A DNA stretch of 64,000 nt from UBA6522 sp965237785 (GTDB taxonomy: Bacteria > Pseudomonadota > Gammaproteobacteria > Steroidobacterales > Rariloculaceae): NCBI GenBank assembly GCA_965237785.1, contig OZ250159.1, positions 1,612,001 through 1,676,000 on the forward strand. Reading direction: 5' to 3'. This document shows positions 43,591-52,677 of this stretch, piece by piece. Each line of letters starts with the position of its first letter. Within the stretch, counting starts at the first letter, position 1. Position numbers and translations under genes: made by a program. Under the pieces are notes generated by a model that did not search any database, was not told where the DNA came from, and was given only the letters and a program-made list of their open reading frames with translations.

Positions 43591-45033
43591 ATGAAAACGC
43601 TCGCTGGCGCGATCGCCTGTCTCGTTGCACTGTCGGTGACACCCGCGTGCCTGTTGGCGCAAACGGATTCGCGGCCCGATATCCTTTTCATTGCCATCGA
43701 CGACCTCAATGACTGGGTCGGCCCCCTCGACGGGCATCCGCAAGTCAAGACACCGAACATGGACCGCCTCGCCGAGCGCGGGATGGTATTTTCCAACGCG
43801 CACACGGCAGCCCCGTTGTGCAACCCCGCGAGAACCGCCCTCATGAGCGGCCTGCGGCCCTCAACCTCCGGTGTCTATGTCAACGCCCCGGACTGGAGGA
43901 CCCTGGAGACCTTTCGCAATATCCGGACGCTGCCCGGACATTTCAAGGATGCCGGCTACCGGACCTTCGGCGCGGGCAAGCTGTTTCATTCGAGCACCTT
44001 CAATCCCAACGCCTACTTCGGCTTCAACGACACCACGGCCTGGGACGCCTACTACCCGTCGCTGGATCGGCAGATCCCGGACGAAATCCGACCGCATGCG
44101 CGGCCGGCCAATGGCAGCCCCTTCTCCGAGAATGTCGACTGGGGCGCGGTCGCGGCCGATGACCGGGCCATGGGGGATGGACAGGTCGCCGCCTGGTCGC
44201 GGCGCCAGATCCTGGCCGAAACCGGCAGTCCAAGGTTCAATGCCGTCGGCATCTATCGCCCCCATTTGCCCTGGTATCTGCCGCGGAAGTATTTCGACCT
44301 GTACCCGTTGGAGGAAGTTGAACTTCCGACCGTCCTGGAAACTGATCTCGACGATATCTCCGAAATTGCCAAACTGCAGGGAGACTCGTCTACCATGCCG
44401 CCCATGGGCATCCACGAATGGGCGCGGGACGCTGGTGTCTGGAAGGATGGCGTGCAGGCCTATCTGGCCAGCGTCAGCTTTGCCGACGCGATGGTTGGGG
44501 AGGTGCTCGACGCGCTGGAACAAAGCGGGCGCGCGGACGACACCATCATCGTCTTGTGGTCCGATCACGGCTGGCATCTGGGTGAAAAGGCGCGCTGGCG
44601 CAAACATACGCTGTGGAGGGAGTCGACCCGTGTACCCCTCATCGTCGTCGCGCCTGGGGTGACTCAACCGGGCGCCCGCTCGACAGCCCCGGTGTCGTTG
44701 ATGGATCTCTACCCGACCCTCACCGAATTGGCGGGACTACCGACGCCGGATCACGTCGAGGGGATGAGCCTCGTACCCTTGCTTGAGGATCCGGGCGCTT
44801 CGTTGGGCCGCGGCGGCGTGGTGACCACGTACGGTTACCGGAACCACGCCGTGTCGGGCGAGCGCTACCGCTACATCGTCTATTCGGACGGCTCGGAGGA
44901 GCTGTACGACCTGCAGACCGACCCCGACGAGTGGACAAACCGCGCCGACGACCCGGCGTTGGCAGGGGTAAAGGCCGAACTCGCCGGGTGGTTGCCCGAG
45001 CACGACGAAACCGACGCCCGGGAACCGCAATAG
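43591..45033 (+). CDS. Iduronate-sulfatase-like type I sulfatase, exported
   Basis: About 480 residues with a signal peptide ending CLLAQ. The active site reads CNPAR (Cys at residue 77), with metal ligands in DILFIAIDDLND and LWSDHGWHLGEKARWRKHTLWRE. The arrangement SDHGWHLGEKxxWxKxTLWxExxRVP is typical of iduronate-2-sulfatase-like enzymes acting on polysaccharide sulfate. The C-terminal part has YRNHAVSGERYRYIVYSDGSEELYDLQTDPDEW. The partner-family gene begins 12 bases after its stop and DUF6152 follows, which makes a three-gene operon very likely. Confidence 0.93.
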   Translation: MKTLAGAIACLVALSVTPACLLAQTDSRPDILFIAIDDLNDWVGPLDGHPQVKTPNMDRLAERGMVFSNAHTAAPLCNPARTALMSGLRPSTSGVYVNAPDWRTLETFRNIRTLPGHFKDAGYRTFGAGKLFHSSTFNPNAYFGFNDTTAWDAYYPSLDRQIPDEIRPHARPANGSPFSENVDWGAVAADDRAMGDGQVAAWSRRQILAETGSPRFNAVGIYRPHLPWYLPRKYFDLYPLEEVELPTVLETDLDDISEIAKLQGDSSTMPPMGIHEWARDAGVWKDGVQAYLASVSFADAMVGEVLDALEQSGRADDTIIVLWSDHGWHLGEKARWRKHTLWRESTRVPLIVVAPGVTQPGARSTAPVSLMDLYPTLTELAGLPTPDHVEGMSLVPLLEDPGASLGRGGVVTTYGYRNHAVSGERYRYIVYSDGSEELYDLQTDPDEWTNRADDPALAGVKAELAGWLPEHDETDAREPQ

Positions 45034-45045
45034 CAGGCACGCAGC

Positions 45046-45801
45046 ATGAAAATCACACGCGACGCCATAGTCAGCGCGGGGCTTTTTGCGATGCGTGCAG
45101 GGTCAGTCGTGACGACGAGCGCCGCGCGGGCGGTTGTCCTGGCCGCGGTCGCGCACTTGGGCACGGTCGCACACGCGCAGGCCGATTTCGAAGGCATATG
45201 GGTGTCGAATACGCCTATCGGTAACGGTGCGCAAAGGGATCGCGATCGCTACCTCACGCCCGCCGGGCAGGCAGAGTGGGATAGTTTCAGCGCCGCGAGC
45301 GATCCTTCGTTTCGATGCATCGCGCCGGGCGTGCCTCGGGGTCTGAGCGATCCCTATCCGGTGGAATTCATTCAGCAAGAGCACCAGATCGTGATGTTGC
45401 GCGAGTACTATCACCAAGTGCGCCGGTTCTTCATGGACGGGCGGGAAGCGCCGGAATACTGGCCGTTGTCGGTGAACGGTTACTCAACCGGGCACTGGGA
45501 GGGTGAGACGCTGGTGGTACGGACCACGCACCTGTCGCCGGACAACCTCATGGATATCCACGGCCATCCGTTTTCGGGCGCTGAAGACACCTATGCGATC
45601 GAGCGTTATACGCGGTCCGGGAACTTACTCAACATGACCGCCGATGTGCACGATCCAACCTACTACGAAGAACCCTTTCGTTTCGCGTACGAATGGAAGT
45701 TCGATCCGGATGGGGAGATCTGGGAATACGAATGCGATCCCCGATTCGGCGATGTCGGGCCACAGGGCGAAATTCAGGGTGGAACAGAGGGTGGAAACTA
45801 G
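45046..45801 (+). CDS. Exported partner-family protein
   Basis: 251 residues with a long signal region ending HAQA. The family blocks follow: DFEGIWVSN, YLTPAGQAEWDSFSAASDPSFRCIAPGVPRGLSDPYPVEFI, QIVMLREYYHQVRRFFMDGREA, NGYSTGHWEGETLVVRTTHL, TYAIERYTRSGNLLNMTADVHDPTYYEEPFRF and a late Cys (YECDPR). It starts 12 bases after the sulfatase and ends 12 bases before the DUF6152 start, so all three are probably expressed together. Here the partner comes first and DUF6152 second, as in the cluster at 2944-4103. Confidence 0.78.
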   Translation: MKITRDAIVSAGLFAMRAGSVVTTSAARAVVLAAVAHLGTVAHAQADFEGIWVSNTPIGNGAQRDRDRYLTPAGQAEWDSFSAASDPSFRCIAPGVPRGLSDPYPVEFIQQEHQIVMLREYYHQVRRFFMDGREAPEYWPLSVNGYSTGHWEGETLVVRTTHLSPDNLMDIHGHPFSGAEDTYAIERYTRSGNLLNMTADVHDPTYYEEPFRFAYEWKFDPDGEIWEYECDPRFGDVGPQGEIQGGTEGGN

Positions 45802-45813
45802 GAGATGGCAGTC

Positions 45814-46239
45814 ATGAAACCCGGATTTCTTGCTCTGCGCCTCGCACTGATCGTCCTCGCCGTCGCCGCTCCGGTCACCGCTCATCACAGCACGGTGTAC
45901 TTCGATCTCGATGCCGAAGTCGTGCATGAGAACGTCACGGTGGTGGAATTCCGCGTTGCCAATCCCCACGGAATCCTGGTCTACGCGGTAACGGACGAAG
46001 CCGGCAACGAGGTGGTGTGGAACGCGGAACTTCCCAGCGCCAACTTTTCCCAGCGCGGAGGAATCGTCGAGTCGATGCTCAGCCCCGGAGACCGCGTGCC
46101 CATCGTGGTCGGCTGGCCCGGAATTCCCGGCCGTACCAGGGAACACTTCACGCGTTTGAAGAGCATGGAATTTACCAACGGAGACGTGGCCACGTTCACG
46201 CCCGTCAGCGCGACGCTGATGCCGGCCGGAACCGAGTAG
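45814..46239 (+). CDS. DUF6152-like exported protein, divergent
   Basis: About 141 residues. I choose ATG at 45814 (MKPGFLALRL) because AGGAG lies nine bases upstream; an ATG at 45805 sits too close to it. The signal peptide ends PVTA, leaving HHSTVYFDLDAE. The family core is recognisable but diverged: VTVVEFRVANPHGILVYAVTDEAGNEVVW (NPH histidine at mature position 29), SANFSQRGGIVESMLSPGDRVPIVVGWPG. Paired with the partner gene immediately upstream. Confidence 0.78.
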   Translation: MKPGFLALRLALIVLAVAAPVTAHHSTVYFDLDAEVVHENVTVVEFRVANPHGILVYAVTDEAGNEVVWNAELPSANFSQRGGIVESMLSPGDRVPIVVGWPGIPGRTREHFTRLKSMEFTNGDVATFTPVSATLMPAGTE

Positions 46240-46256
46240 TCCTTTCTTTAGGGTCG

Positions 46257-46374
46257 CTACCGACCGGCGGGTCCCCCCGTATCGGTCACCAGGAAAAAAT
46301 TTCTCCCGTCCGGCGTGATCACGCTCCGGCCGTTGACCGCCGGCGTCCCGCTGCGCGCAAGATAACCGATGACA
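46257..46374 (-). pseudogene. Possible 3-prime remnant of a propeller-protein gene
   Basis: A short minus-strand frame reads VIGYLARSGTPAVNGRSVIT, then DGRNFFLVTDTGGPAGR and a stop. The pattern resembles the end of a quinoprotein or beta-propeller, but nothing upstream supports a full gene; the next gene starts beyond it. Confidence 0.3.
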
Positions 46375-46391
46375 ACGCGAGCGCACGCTCA

Positions 46392-47411
46392 TCACTGCGG
46401 AGGAGTTACCCCCCTGAACCATTGGTAGCCGAGTGCGCGGAGGGAAGCCGCGCTCGGCCCGTTTCCCTCGTAACATCCAGGTTCCCAGATCTCGCCTGCA
46501 TAGGGGTCCTCCACTGGGGGCGCGCTCGCCGCCACGGCGCTGGGTATGCGGACGCCTCTCGCCGTCGGTCCGGTACCGGGGCGCCTCTTCGGGAAGTTAA
46601 TCGTCCAGGGTCTGGCATAGATCGTGGGGTCCTCGAACGTCACCTCGTAGTCGATCGTATTCGCGTCGGCCAACCGCCAGCGCTCGGTCATGCGCGTATT
46701 CTCCGAATAGAAGTGCCCCGTGCTGTCGAACCAACCCCTGCCGTTGAGACCGATCACCTCGACGACCAGCGTATCGCCTTCCCAGCGGCCGCGCGAATTG
46801 CCGAACCAGAATTTCGCATTTTCGTCGATCGGCGGACGCCCGTCGGTTGGGATCACGCGATAGCCGGTTTCGCCGAGCATGATCACGGAGCCGGGTTGCT
46901 GAACGATCTCCAACTCGTCAAAGGAGAACTCCGGCATGTAATACAGACAAAACGACCCCGGACTGCTGTAGAGGCGATCGCCCGACTCGCCGGGCCATCC
47001 CCGCCCCAGACCGGCGAGAATCTCGGCCCGTTTAGCCAGCCCCCACGGCGTGTAGGGCACTTTCCCATCCGGCGGATCGGAGACAAACGTTTCCTGGGCC
47101 GGTGTGGTTACGTCCACGTACTCATGGTCTTCGAGGTAGCTGAGGCCATCGCCGCCAGGGCCGCCCCAAACCCCCTGGAGATCGGGCACGCCGTCGGGTG
47201 TGCGCGGTGGACTGTAGGGCGGGAGCTCGGCCTTCTGCGCGAGCCAGGTTGGGGCCATCGGGAGCTTCGGCGTGTCCTCGCGCCAAAAGGCCTGCCCGGC
47301 AGCGGATCCCGGCGCCAGCAACACGACCCAGAGCACTGCCGTCACCCCGAGCGGACCGGCGGCCGTAGCGGAAGATTGGCGAGATAGACGGGCTGGAATT
47401 CGATGGCTCAC
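46392..47411 (-). CDS. Exported partner-family protein, longer form
   Basis: About 339 residues; GTG start at 47411, signal peptide ending SAAGQ. An N-terminal extension (LPPYSPPRTPDGVPDLQGVWGGPGG and GLAKRAEILAGLGRG) precedes the family core: FCLYYMPEFSFDELEIVQQPGSVIMLGETGYRVIPTDGRPP, FWFGNSRGRWEGDTLVVEVIGLNGRGWFDSTGHFYSENTRMTERWR is the central region, then YEVTFEDPTIYARPWTI and EIWEPGCYEGNG. The G-x-S-x-G-x-W-E-x-D-T-L-V-V motif is shown clearly. No DUF6152 gene is directly adjacent on this strand; the nearest converges with it at 45814-46239. Confidence 0.8.
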   Translation of the reverse strand: MSHRIPARLSRQSSATAAGPLGVTAVLWVVLLAPGSAAGQAFWREDTPKLPMAPTWLAQKAELPPYSPPRTPDGVPDLQGVWGGPGGDGLSYLEDHEYVDVTTPAQETFVSDPPDGKVPYTPWGLAKRAEILAGLGRGWPGESGDRLYSSPGSFCLYYMPEFSFDELEIVQQPGSVIMLGETGYRVIPTDGRPPIDENAKFWFGNSRGRWEGDTLVVEVIGLNGRGWFDSTGHFYSENTRMTERWRLADANTIDYEVTFEDPTIYARPWTINFPKRRPGTGPTARGVRIPSAVAASAPPVEDPYAGEIWEPGCYEGNGPSAASLRALGYQWFRGVTPPQ

Positions 47412-47447
47412 GTGACAGCTCGCTCTGTTTTGTTCATGCTTTCCAAC

Positions 47448-47633
47448 TCAGCGTTCGTCGAAAAAGGTAGAAGCGGGATTGTCCCATTCCTGTTCGAGGA
47501 GGTACGCAGTCTTGTCGTTGAAATGGATCACGTCGACCACGAGCGTATTCCCCTCCCAGTGACCGCGCGAGTCCCCCATCCACCAGTCGATCGCGCCGGG
47601 ACGCGGCTCGAGTCCCCGGTCGTTAGCCCGCAT
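47448..47633 (-). pseudogene. Partner-family fragment
   Basis: About 45 recognisable residues (IDWWMGDSRGHWEGNTLVVD, then VIHFND) match the central family motif, but the frame stops shortly after (STFFDER) and no signal peptide or remaining domain is present. It lies just upstream of the intact family member at 46392-47411, so it is probably a decayed tandem copy. Confidence 0.65.
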
Positions 47634-47675
47634 TTCTCACCAATCCGCTACTGCGGCCGCAGAGGCGCCAGATCG

Positions 47676-48182
47676 CTAGCGCGGAAATTCGAACGTCACG
47701 ATCAAGAGTGAAGGATCGAACTCCGTGACCTGGTGCGGCACACCCTCGGGGATCACCAGGAAGTCGCCGCTGGACACCCGGTGCACGGTACCTCCCTCGA
47801 TCCGCCTCCCGACTGTCTCGCCGTCTTCGACGATGTCGACGATTCGTCCATCCGTCGTGATGGCCCCGCTTCCGCCCACGATCGCCCAGATCTCTGCTTC
47901 GGCGGCATGCTGGGCAGCCCGCTGCGGAGGCGTTCGACGGTCGACCGCGAGCCGATAGGCAACTCCCGTCGACGTCGCTGGATCGGCACGCTCGAGCACG
48001 GTCGTGTTGGCGTAGGCCACGTTCGCGTCCAGTTCGGCCGCCGTCGCCGCGACATCGGCGGCGGAGAGTAGAAACGCTCGCGTCGGGTCGTGATTCGTGT
48101 CGACCGCCGATTCCCCCTGCTGGCTCGAGGCGGGTACCGCAACGAGTAGCAGTAGCGCGGCAATGATAGAAAGCATCCTCAT
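47676..48182 (-). CDS. Exported cupin protein
   Basis: About 168 residues. ATG at 48182 follows GGGAGGTCAGC; the signal peptide (MLSIIAALLLLVAVPASSQ) is clear. A single cupin barrel follows: AAQHAAEAEIWAIVGGSGAITTDG (motif 1, with His and Glu ligands) and VHRVSSGDFLVIPEGVPHQVTEFD (motif 2). Exported cupins of this kind are usually small metal-binding isomerase- or oxygenase-like proteins. It is the last gene of the minus-strand redox operon that begins at 54626. Confidence 0.85.
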   Translation of the reverse strand: MRMLSIIAALLLLVAVPASSQQGESAVDTNHDPTRAFLLSAADVAATAAELDANVAYANTTVLERADPATSTGVAYRLAVDRRTPPQRAAQHAAEAEIWAIVGGSGAITTDGRIVDIVEDGETVGRRIEGGTVHRVSSGDFLVIPEGVPHQVTEFDPSLLIVTFEFPR

Positions 48183-48334
48183 GCTGACCTCCCATGGAGC
48201 TGATGAATGGGGCAACGAATTCCCCGGATTCGATTTGCGCATATTGTCCGCTCGCCGTCGATCCGTGTCGAGGGCAGAATTGACCCCATGCGTTACAGCC
48301 GCGATGCAGCCACGTTAACACCAAGAGCGCTCAT

Positions 48335-49745
48335 TCAGCCCGATACCGCCGTCCAGTTCTCCACGAGATGTTCCGCCGTGCGCCACGCCAGCGCTTGCGC
48401 CGTCAGGGTCGGATTGCGGGCGCCGCTTGTGCCCATGACAGAGGCACCGAGAATCGCGAGATTCGGAACCTCGTGCGAGAAACCCCACCGGTCGACGACG
48501 TTGGTTTCCGGATTGTCGCCCATGCGGGTGCCGCCGTACGCATGTGACGACGGACCCATGGTACCGAGGGGTTGACGCACCGTGGCGATCGCCCCGGCCT
48601 CAAGAAACCATTGTTCCATCTTGCCCTGAGTGTAATCGGCGAGTTTCCTCTCGTTGTCCTTGAAATCGGCCGTGATGCGGCAAACCGGGAATCCGAGCGG
48701 GTCCTTGACCGTCGGGTGGAGGTCGAGGTAATTGTCCTCGTAAGGCAGGGTCGTCTTCTGTAGATGCGAGCCGGTCCATCGATCGGCATTCTGCATGACG
48801 AAAGACTTCCATTCCGAACCCCAGCGCGGAGCTTGGCCGAACGTGTTCATACGCGCGGCCAAAATAGGCCGCAGATCGGAATAGACCCAAAGGTTCGCGC
48901 CGCCGATGAAATCCAGGTCCGTGTGATCGAAATTGTCGTCCGCCCACTCGTCGAGCCCGGTGCCCTGGGCGGGAAGGCCATACCAACGGTTCAGGTTGTG
49001 CGGGAAGAGCGCGAGGACGCCTGCGCCCTGGGCGTGGGTCATGTAGTGTCGGCCGACCTGGCCATGATTGTTGGACAGCCCATTCGGAAAGGCGTCCGAC
49101 GTCGACAGCAGCAGGAGACGGACGTTTTCATACGTGAAGCCGGCGAGCAGGATTACCTCGGCGGGCTGAATGTAAGTCTCGCCGTCTTTGCGATACTCGA
49201 CCGCGGTCGCGAGGACCCTCGAAGATGTTGCCGCGCCGGTCGATCGCGCCGTTGACGTTGCCGGCCTGCCCGGCTACCCCAAGCTCATACTCCAGCCGAT
49301 CATAGAACGGCTCGAGCTCCTCCAACCCGAACGGCCAGTCCTCGACGGTGGAACCTGCCGGGATTCGCGATGCGCCATAGCGGCGTACGGTCTCGCTGAC
49401 GACCCGAAAGTCCCATGGATTGAGCCGATAGCTTCGCCCGAAATAGTGAAGTGTGGTGCCACCGACGGCATTCATCATCGGGTGAAGACGCTGGCGTGGG
49501 GAATCGGGCGCCGATGCATTCGGGCGGTGTACGGGAACCTCCCGGTTCGCTTTCTGGACGGACTGTGGCCAGCCGCGGAAATTATTGCGCAGCTCGTCGG
49601 GCGCGAAATCCCGCGGCGAAAGCCAAGTCCCCGCCTCCAGCCCCACGACGTCCAATCCCGCATCCGCAAGCGGCAGGACCGCCACGCCACCAACGCCGCC
49701 CAGCCCGATGACGGCAACGTCCGTCCCGGCAAGCCTAACCGTCAT
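48335..49745 (-). pseudogene. GMC-family oxidoreductase (gluconate 2-dehydrogenase-like large subunit), internal deletion and frameshift
   Basis: The N-terminal part (from ATG 49745) has the FAD-binding fold: VAVIGLGGVGGVAVLPLADAGLDVVGLEAG, MNAVGGTTLHYFG and GNVNGAIDRRGNIFEGPR. At about 49205 the frame shifts into ATAVEYRKDGETY, PAEVILLAGFTYENVRLLLLS and continues to GQVGRHYMTHAQGAG and the C-terminal GMC domain (PLGTMGPSSHAYGGTRMGDNPE, NLAILGASVMGTSGARNPTLTAQALAWR). Compared with relatives about 95 residues between the two parts are missing, including the usual Cys-rich segment. Its start overlaps the subunit 3 gene by 11 bases. Confidence 0.82.
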
Positions 49746-50388
49746 CGTCGTCCCTTTCCCCAGGCATGTCAGCGTCGAACATCGGCAGGTCATAGGCAGA
49801 GACCCTGGTCATTTCGGGGAAGGAGTCCATGCGTTGCTGCTCGGCCGCGACGCCGAGTCGAAGGCCCGGATAGCCGATCAACTCCCAGCCGATGAAGTCC
49901 TGGTTGCCGCCGTAATATGGATCGCAAAAAGTGCCTTCGATGGTATGCGATAGCACCAAATTGAAAAACGATGCAGCGTCCGGAGTGAAGCCCTCGGCGA
50001 GATTCTGCTCCAGGTCCTCCAGTATGGAGTCCTGGTCGCCTGGACCAAGCTCCGCGAACGCTTGCCCGGCGGACTCCCGTGCGTAGGCATCGAGGGCCGC
50101 GAGCCCCGCCGAGTAGATGGCTCTCGATGAGGCCAGCGCGTCCGCGAGTGCCCGGTCGATGTAGTGGGCCGCCCCGGCCTCCAGTGCACCCGGCCCATTT
50201 CGATCGCTCGGGATCAGCCGTGCGACGATCGCTTCGAGTAGCTCGGATTCAGAAGGAGTGAGGTTCTGGAAAGAAGGTCGAACGCGGGCGGGCAGTACCT
50301 GTGCCAATGTGTGTGCCGGCACCGCGGCTGCCGCACCGGCTGCAGCGGCTCGCTTGAGCATCTCACGCCGTGACAGAAAACGGGTCAT
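49735..50388 (-). CDS. Gluconate 2-dehydrogenase subunit 3 family protein
   Basis: 217 residues with a Tat-type leader (SRREMLKRAAAAGAAAAVPAH). The domain matches the small subunit of membrane-bound gluconate 2-dehydrogenase-like complexes: LTPSESELLEAIVARLIPSD, GALEAGAAHYIDRALA, FAELGPGDQDSILEDLEQ, and the diagnostic IEGTFCDPYYGGNQDFIGWELIGYPG. It assists export and assembly of the GMC flavoprotein encoded next, with which it overlaps by 11 bases (GATGACGGTTAG), so translation is coupled. The gene is intact although its partner flavoprotein is broken. Confidence 0.92.
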   Translation of the reverse strand: MTRFLSRREMLKRAAAAGAAAAVPAHTLAQVLPARVRPSFQNLTPSESELLEAIVARLIPSDRNGPGALEAGAAHYIDRALADALASSRAIYSAGLAALDAYARESAGQAFAELGPGDQDSILEDLEQNLAEGFTPDAASFFNLVLSHTIEGTFCDPYYGGNQDFIGWELIGYPGLRLGVAAEQQRMDSFPEMTRVSAYDLPMFDADMPGERDDDDG

Positions 50389-50418
50389 CTCGTGTACGTC
50401 CCGTGTTGCACGATCAGT

Positions 50419-51681
50419 TTAATCGGTATGAGAAGCCGTCGCTTCACTATAGGTAAGGCTCATTGTGAGTAGAACGCGCTGCTCTGCCGGCACGGCGGTG
50501 TTATTCGACGTATAGGCCGTCAGCGACAGTTGTGACCCGGCCGGCAGATCGACGGGTGTCTTGAATAGGTACGGCGTCGGCCATTCGAGCGGCACGTCGA
50601 GCGCGACCAGCAGAATTTCGACCGCGCCGTTCGGGAGCGTTGCCGAAACTTCGATCGACTCGAGACCGTCAGGCAATGTCGGCCACAAGGCCAGTATCCG
50701 CGCATCGGCGCTCAGCCGTGTTTCGGCGTGGAGTCGATGGGCGTTCGTACCTGCCGGGATCTCGCCGGATGCGGTGAGGACGACGTCGGTCGGCGCGGCG
50801 GGCGCAGGGCCGTCAGCGAAGTGCAAGCCGAGGTCTCCGGGGTCGGCAATGACTTGCCCTGGTTCGAGGGTGTGAATCTCTGCGACGATCTTCGATCCCG
50901 CGGCAATCCGATAGGCCATCCGTTCAGGCAGTCGGCGAAAACCATGCCAGGGAGTCCAGGTCGCGAGCCACTGCCCCGAGCCCTCGAGCTTGAACTCCAC
51001 GGCACGAATCGAACCGCGCTCCCCGGGCCGGTATTCGAGTGCCCGCACCCGGCGATCCGTAGACAGTCCCGGGTCGAGGACGACGCGCTGCACTCGCGCC
51101 GGCGATTCGCGGGCCGCGGTTGCGGTTGCCGTTGCCGCTGCCGCTGCGGTTGCCGCTGCGGTTGCCGTTGCCGCGGGCACCGTCGCCGGCAATGAAATTA
51201 TCCGGTCAGGTTCACCGAGTTCCCAGGCATTGAAGTCGATATGAGCACGTATCTCTTGTCGCGATGCCGCAGCGGGATCGAGCACGTTGAGAAAGACGAT
51301 GCCTGAATTGCGCGGCCCGAGACCCTCGACCCAGGATACGAAGAAGCGGGTCTCACGGAGTGTCAACGAGTTCGCGTTCGCGAACTCACCGTACCCGGGC
51401 AGAGCGGCCCACGGTGGCATATGCCGGCCGAGAATCCGATCGTAGCTTGCGATACGTGTCAACCACGCTTCTTCATAGGTTGCAATCGAGAACGACGGAC
51501 CGCCTTCCGTGTGACACATGACGCAGTGCTCGTTGAGAATCCGAACGATCTCGCGGTCGAACAGCACCGTATTGCTCGTGGCAGCATGCGGAAACACCAA
51601 GGCCGGATAGACCCAGAACGCTGCCAACACTCCCAGTGCGGCGGCAATTGCCGCAAACGATCTGATCACGTGGCGGCTCAT
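50419..51681 (-). CDS. Cytochrome c-like protein with degenerate monooxygenase-type C-terminus
   Basis: 420 residues. A hydrophobic N-terminus (IAAALGVLAAFWVYPALV) anchors or exports it. One haem motif, CVMCH (residues 53-57), and a probable axial Met in LGRHMPPW give a c-type cytochrome domain. A low-complexity Ala/Thr stretch (about 170-190, DNA 51115-51174) links it to two beta domains (YRIAAGSKIVAEIHTLEPG, DARILALWPTLPDGLESIEVSATLPNGAVEILL) that resemble copper type II ascorbate-dependent monooxygenases but lack the His/Met copper ligands. It would be the electron-carrying subunit for the GMC complex. Starts 6 bases after the preceding gene stops. Confidence 0.78.
   Translation of the reverse strand: MSRHVIRSFAAIAAALGVLAAFWVYPALVFPHAATSNTVLFDREIVRILNEHCVMCHTEGGPSFSIATYEEAWLTRIASYDRILGRHMPPWAALPGYGEFANANSLTLRETRFFVSWVEGLGPRNSGIVFLNVLDPAAASRQEIRAHIDFNAWELGEPDRIISLPATVPAATATAAATAAAAATATATAARESPARVQRVVLDPGLSTDRRVRALEYRPGERGSIRAVEFKLEGSGQWLATWTPWHGFRRLPERMAYRIAAGSKIVAEIHTLEPGQVIADPGDLGLHFADGPAPAAPTDVVLTASGEIPAGTNAHRLHAETRLSADARILALWPTLPDGLESIEVSATLPNGAVEILLVALDVPLEWPTPYLFKTPVDLPAGSQLSLTAYTSNNTAVPAEQRVLLTMSLTYSEATASHTD
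51115..51174 (-). repeat. Low-complexity GGTTGC/GCTGCC hexanucleotide tract
   Basis: About ten six-base units (GTTGCC, GCTGCC, GCTGCG type) code an Ala/Thr run (ATATAAATAAAAATATAT) in the cytochrome-like protein. All in frame; a likely site of slippage. Confidence 0.8.
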
Positions 51682-51687
51682 CGGCCC

Positions 51688-52677
51688 CTACCGACTCGCC
51701 ACAACATCGAAGGTATACGCGAACGTATGAATTTCATCCCGCCACCGAAACTGGGTGAAGGAGCGATAACGTCCCGCCCTCGGCATGAGGCCGTCAAACG
51801 TCACCTCAGGCCCGCCGCGCAGCGTCTCGGGATCAACGCCCATCGGGATCATGAAGAGCATCGGGCCGCTCTCTTCATCGAAACTAGTCGTCAGATCAAT
51901 GGGGTGCGAGTGCACATACTCGACCATATCCTCGCTCAGGATCAGTGTATGGCCGAACGCACCAAGGTAGGTTTGCAGATCCGTCACCGGTTGGCCGGTG
52001 CTCGCTTCGGTCAGATGGAAGCCGAGATGGCCATAGAGGCCGGCGACAAACGTCGAGGGAGCATAGGACAAGGTTGCGCTGAGATCGCCGACGGTCTTCG
52101 TCGGGTTTGTATCGGGTTCCAGACGGGCGCTTTCGGCGACGAGGTCACCCGGGTAATCCGCGGTTACCAATGGCGTCGCAATGAACTGTGCCGGGCCGCC
52201 TGCAGGAACGAAATCCGACAGCAGTTTGTAGTAACCCGGCTTCGATAGCACCACTTCGATCGACCAGGTTCCGTCGGAACCCTGTACAGGGTGAATGTGT
52301 TCGAAGTACTGCATATCCTGGCTGACGACGAACAGGTGATAGCGTTGCTCGTGCACCATCGCGAACTCACGCACCAGCTCTCCCGTGCCCGGGTGAGAGA
52401 CCCTGAACCGCAGCGTCAATGCTTCACCCGCGCGGGGCAACGACGGCACTGTCCGGACTTCGAGCCCGTAGTCCCTGACATCGAACGGCCTCGACGGTAC
52501 CAGCATCATGCCGTCGCGCGGGCAAACGCCCTCGACTTCAGCCGTATAGTCGGAATGAATCGGGCACATGTAGGCGACGAAATCATCGAGTTCCGGTCCG
52601 GGCCCGAGCGTCTGTTGAGCAGACGCCGCCAACGACAGAAACATCGTTGAGGCGAGCATGAATAGAGCCCGTTTCAT
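51688..52677 (-). CDS. Exported protein with heavy-metal-binding domain
   Basis: About 329 residues. ATG at 52677 overlaps the upstream stop (ATGA) and opens a signal peptide ending AASAQ. Residues 33-62 form a heavy-metal-binding domain: FVAYMCPIHSDYTAEVEGVCPRDGMMLV, with Cys38, His41 and Cys52 as probable ligands. Such domains occur in copper and silver efflux proteins. The rest is beta-rich, with many histidines (RYHLFVVSQDMQYFEHIHPVQ, VEYVHSHPIDL). A periplasmic metal-handling protein is the likely role. It is the second gene of the redox operon. Confidence 0.78.
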   Translation of the reverse strand: MKRALFMLASTMFLSLAASAQQTLGPGPELDDFVAYMCPIHSDYTAEVEGVCPRDGMMLVPSRPFDVRDYGLEVRTVPSLPRAGEALTLRFRVSHPGTGELVREFAMVHEQRYHLFVVSQDMQYFEHIHPVQGSDGTWSIEVVLSKPGYYKLLSDFVPAGGPAQFIATPLVTADYPGDLVAESARLEPDTNPTKTVGDLSATLSYAPSTFVAGLYGHLGFHLTEASTGQPVTDLQTYLGAFGHTLILSEDMVEYVHSHPIDLTTSFDEESGPMLFMIPMGVDPETLRGGPEVTFDGLMPRAGRYRSFTQFRWRDEIHTFAYTFDVVASR

